From: Idiomarina sp. UBA6142
GTDB lineage: Bacteria > Pseudomonadota > Gammaproteobacteria > Enterobacterales > Alteromonadaceae
Direction of reading: 5' to 3'
DNA: 6,822 bases
NCBI GenBank assembly: GCA_002423905.1
Contig: DIVC01000118.1
Location: forward strand, 1-6,822
Part shown: positions 5,470 through 6,822 of the stretch, in pieces
Numbering within the stretch: the stretch's first letter is position 1
Layout: each line of letters begins with the position of its first letter
Made by a program: the position numbers and the translations under genes
Notes under the pieces: model-generated
Seen by the model: the letters and a program-made list of their open reading frames with translations, nothing else
Told to the model about the DNA's origin: nothing
Databases searched by the model: none

Positions 5470-6822
5470 ATGACCAAGGCTTCCGTTCTATCGCCACCGT
5501 TTCCCACATCGGCTAGTGCTGATATGAGTTGGCAACAATTAGCTGGCAGCAGTGCTGCACTAGCCTTTGCCAAACTGATTCAACAGCAATCACGGCCGCT
5601 GCTGATCGTGACTGCCGATGCCCCGCAGGCGCACCGGCTGGAACAAGAAATTAATGCATTTTTACCGGCCGCAGAAGCGGCTGTGTGGGTGTTCCCAGAC
5701 TGGGAAACCCTGCCCTATGACAGTTTTTCGCCGCACCAAGATATTATCTCCGAGCGCTTGAGTGTGCTGGCCAAGCTACCTAGCTTGCAGCGCGGCGCCT
5801 TAATTGTGTCGTTGAATACCTTACTGCATCGGCTGGCACCGACCAATTATGTGGCCGGGCAAGCATTACAAATTACCACTCAGCAGCACATTGATATTCA
5901 CGCCCTGCGCCTGCGTTTAGAGCGCGCTGGCTATCGCCATGTGCAACAAGTGATGGAGCATGGTGAGTTCTGCGCCCGTGGCTCGTTGCTTGACCTGTTC
6001 CCGATGGGTAGCACAGTTCCCTATCGGATTGATTTTTTTGATACTGAAGTGGATTCGATTCGAATCTTCGATGCCGACACGCAACTGTCAGCCGGTACCG
6101 TGGATGCGATTAATTTACTGCCAGCCCATGAGTTTCCCACCGATGATGCCGGTATCGAGCATTTTCGCGCGCGCTATCGCGAGTTGTTCGGCGCCTCCAA
6201 CGAACGTGATTCGGTGTATTATCAAGTATCGCAGCGGCAGTTACCCGGCGGCATTGAATACTATCTGCCGTTATTTTTCGCCAGCACCGCCAGTTTATTT
6301 GATTATTTGCCCGATGACACCTTAGTGGTGACCTGTGGTGACATCCAAAGCTCTCTCGATGGTTTATGGCATGATCTATCGCAACGCTATGAACAGCGGC
6401 GCTATGATCAACAACGGCCATTGCTGCCGCCGCACCAGCTGTTCCTCACCGTCGATCAGCTGCATAGCGAATTTAAACGGCGCCCGCGCATTCGCGCGCT
6501 CATTCCCGCCGATAAACCGCAGCCCGGCCCACAGCAATTTGCCACCCAAAGCGTCGCCGCTATTGCGGTCAATCATCAAGCGAAAGAGCCGCTGCAGGGC
6601 TTGCGCCAGCAGTTGGAGCAGCATTTCGCCGAGCATTATCGGGTGTTATTTGCGGTTGAATCGGCCGGTCGCCGGGAAATATTGAAAGAGCTGCTGGCAC
6701 CGTTGCGCTTATCGCTGCCGAGCTTTGCCAGTTTTGATGCCTTTGTTCACAGTCAGGACCTCAGCGGTATCTTGGTGGCTCCGCTGGTCAACTCGTTTGC
6801 CCTGACTGAAGCCAAGCTCTTG
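5470..6822 (+). CDS. mfd: Transcription-repair coupling factor Mfd, 3' end beyond the window
   Basis: Mfd is a DNA translocase that removes RNA polymerase stalled at lesions and recruits UvrA for nucleotide excision repair. The frame is open for 451 codons to the right edge, against about 1150 in the whole protein. What is present is the UvrB-like N-terminal module and most of domain D3. Landmarks nearly identical to E. coli Mfd are PDWETLPYDSFSPHQDIIS (76-94), VMEHGEFCARGSLLDLFPMGS (about 161-181), INLLPAHEFPTD (214-225), LPGGIEYYLPLFF (about 258-270) and VESAGRRE (396-403). As in E. coli, the first UvrB-like subdomain has lost the Walker A motif (here LLIVTADAPQAHRLEQEI). The polymerase-binding domain, the helicase motor and the C-terminal regulatory domain lie outside. 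ATG 5470 puts the PDWE motif near its position in E. coli; the in-frame ATG at 5524 would shorten the start by 18 residues. The upstream sequence has only AGAAAG, 14-15 bases away, so the ribosome site is weak. The gene is divergent from lolC. Confidence 0.97.
   Translation, partial: MTKASVLSPPFPTSASADMSWQQLAGSSAALAFAKLIQQQSRPLLIVTADAPQAHRLEQEINAFLPAAEAAVWVFPDWETLPYDSFSPHQDIISERLSVLAKLPSLQRGALIVSLNTLLHRLAPTNYVAGQALQITTQQHIDIHALRLRLERAGYRHVQQVMEHGEFCARGSLLDLFPMGSTVPYRIDFFDTEVDSIRIFDADTQLSAGTVDAINLLPAHEFPTDDAGIEHFRARYRELFGASNERDSVYYQVSQRQLPGGIEYYLPLFFASTASLFDYLPDDTLVVTCGDIQSSLDGLWHDLSQRYEQRRYDQQRPLLPPHQLFLTVDQLHSEFKRRPRIRALIPADKPQPGPQQFATQSVAAIAVNHQAKEPLQGLRQQLEQHFAEHYRVLFAVESAGRREILKELLAPLRLSLPSFASFDAFVHSQDLSGILVAPLVNSFALTEAKLL

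Noticed and set aside
5960..6685. Alternative frames of 86-121 codons on both strands
   Set aside because: They overlap the continuous mfd frame, which matches E. coli Mfd almost residue by residue in several blocks.

Overview
The window is a housekeeping envelope and DNA-repair neighbourhood of a gammaproteobacterium. The proteins resemble those of the Alteromonadales-type marine and freshwater groups (Rheinheimera, Alishewanella or Idiomarina-like). This placement rests on a clear lolC-lolD-lolE order, an Mfd close to the E. coli protein, moderate GC (somewhat above 50% by eye) and glutamine-rich proteins. The genus is inference only. Coding density is very high, and I see no mobile element, RNA gene or CRISPR array.

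Layout, left to right: (1) the 5' two thirds of comEC, the inner-membrane DNA-uptake channel, on the minus strand and running off the left edge; (2) a 40-bp divergent gap with a 10-bp palindrome; (3) a small plus-strand membrane protein with a DUF2062 domain; (4) lolE, lolD and lolC on the minus strand, transcribed in the order lolC, lolD, lolE with 7-8 bp overlaps; (5) a divergent control region of about 130 bp; (6) the 5' part of mfd on the plus strand, running off the right edge. comEC and mfd are both cut by the window edges. Both frames are open without interruption, so the truncation comes from the window and not from mutation.

LolC and LolE are the two membrane subunits and LolD the ATPase of the LolCDE complex, which extracts lipoproteins from the inner membrane and passes them to the periplasmic carrier LolA. 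LolC keeps the conserved loop (TPFG..PSQR) associated with LolA binding, while LolE lacks it, so the two paralogues can be told apart. Mfd is the transcription-repair coupling factor; it shares a divergent promoter region with lolC but has no direct functional link to it. The DUF2062 protein has no known function. It ends exactly where lolE ends, with the two stop codons touching.

I found no convincing undescribed multi-gene system. Points worth a second look are the DUF2062 gene inserted in opposite orientation, the zero-base convergent junction, the probable TTG start of lolC with a tiny upstream ORF, the overlapping divergent -10 elements between lolC and mfd, and an atypical residue at the ComEC metallo-beta-lactamase-like motif on the left edge.
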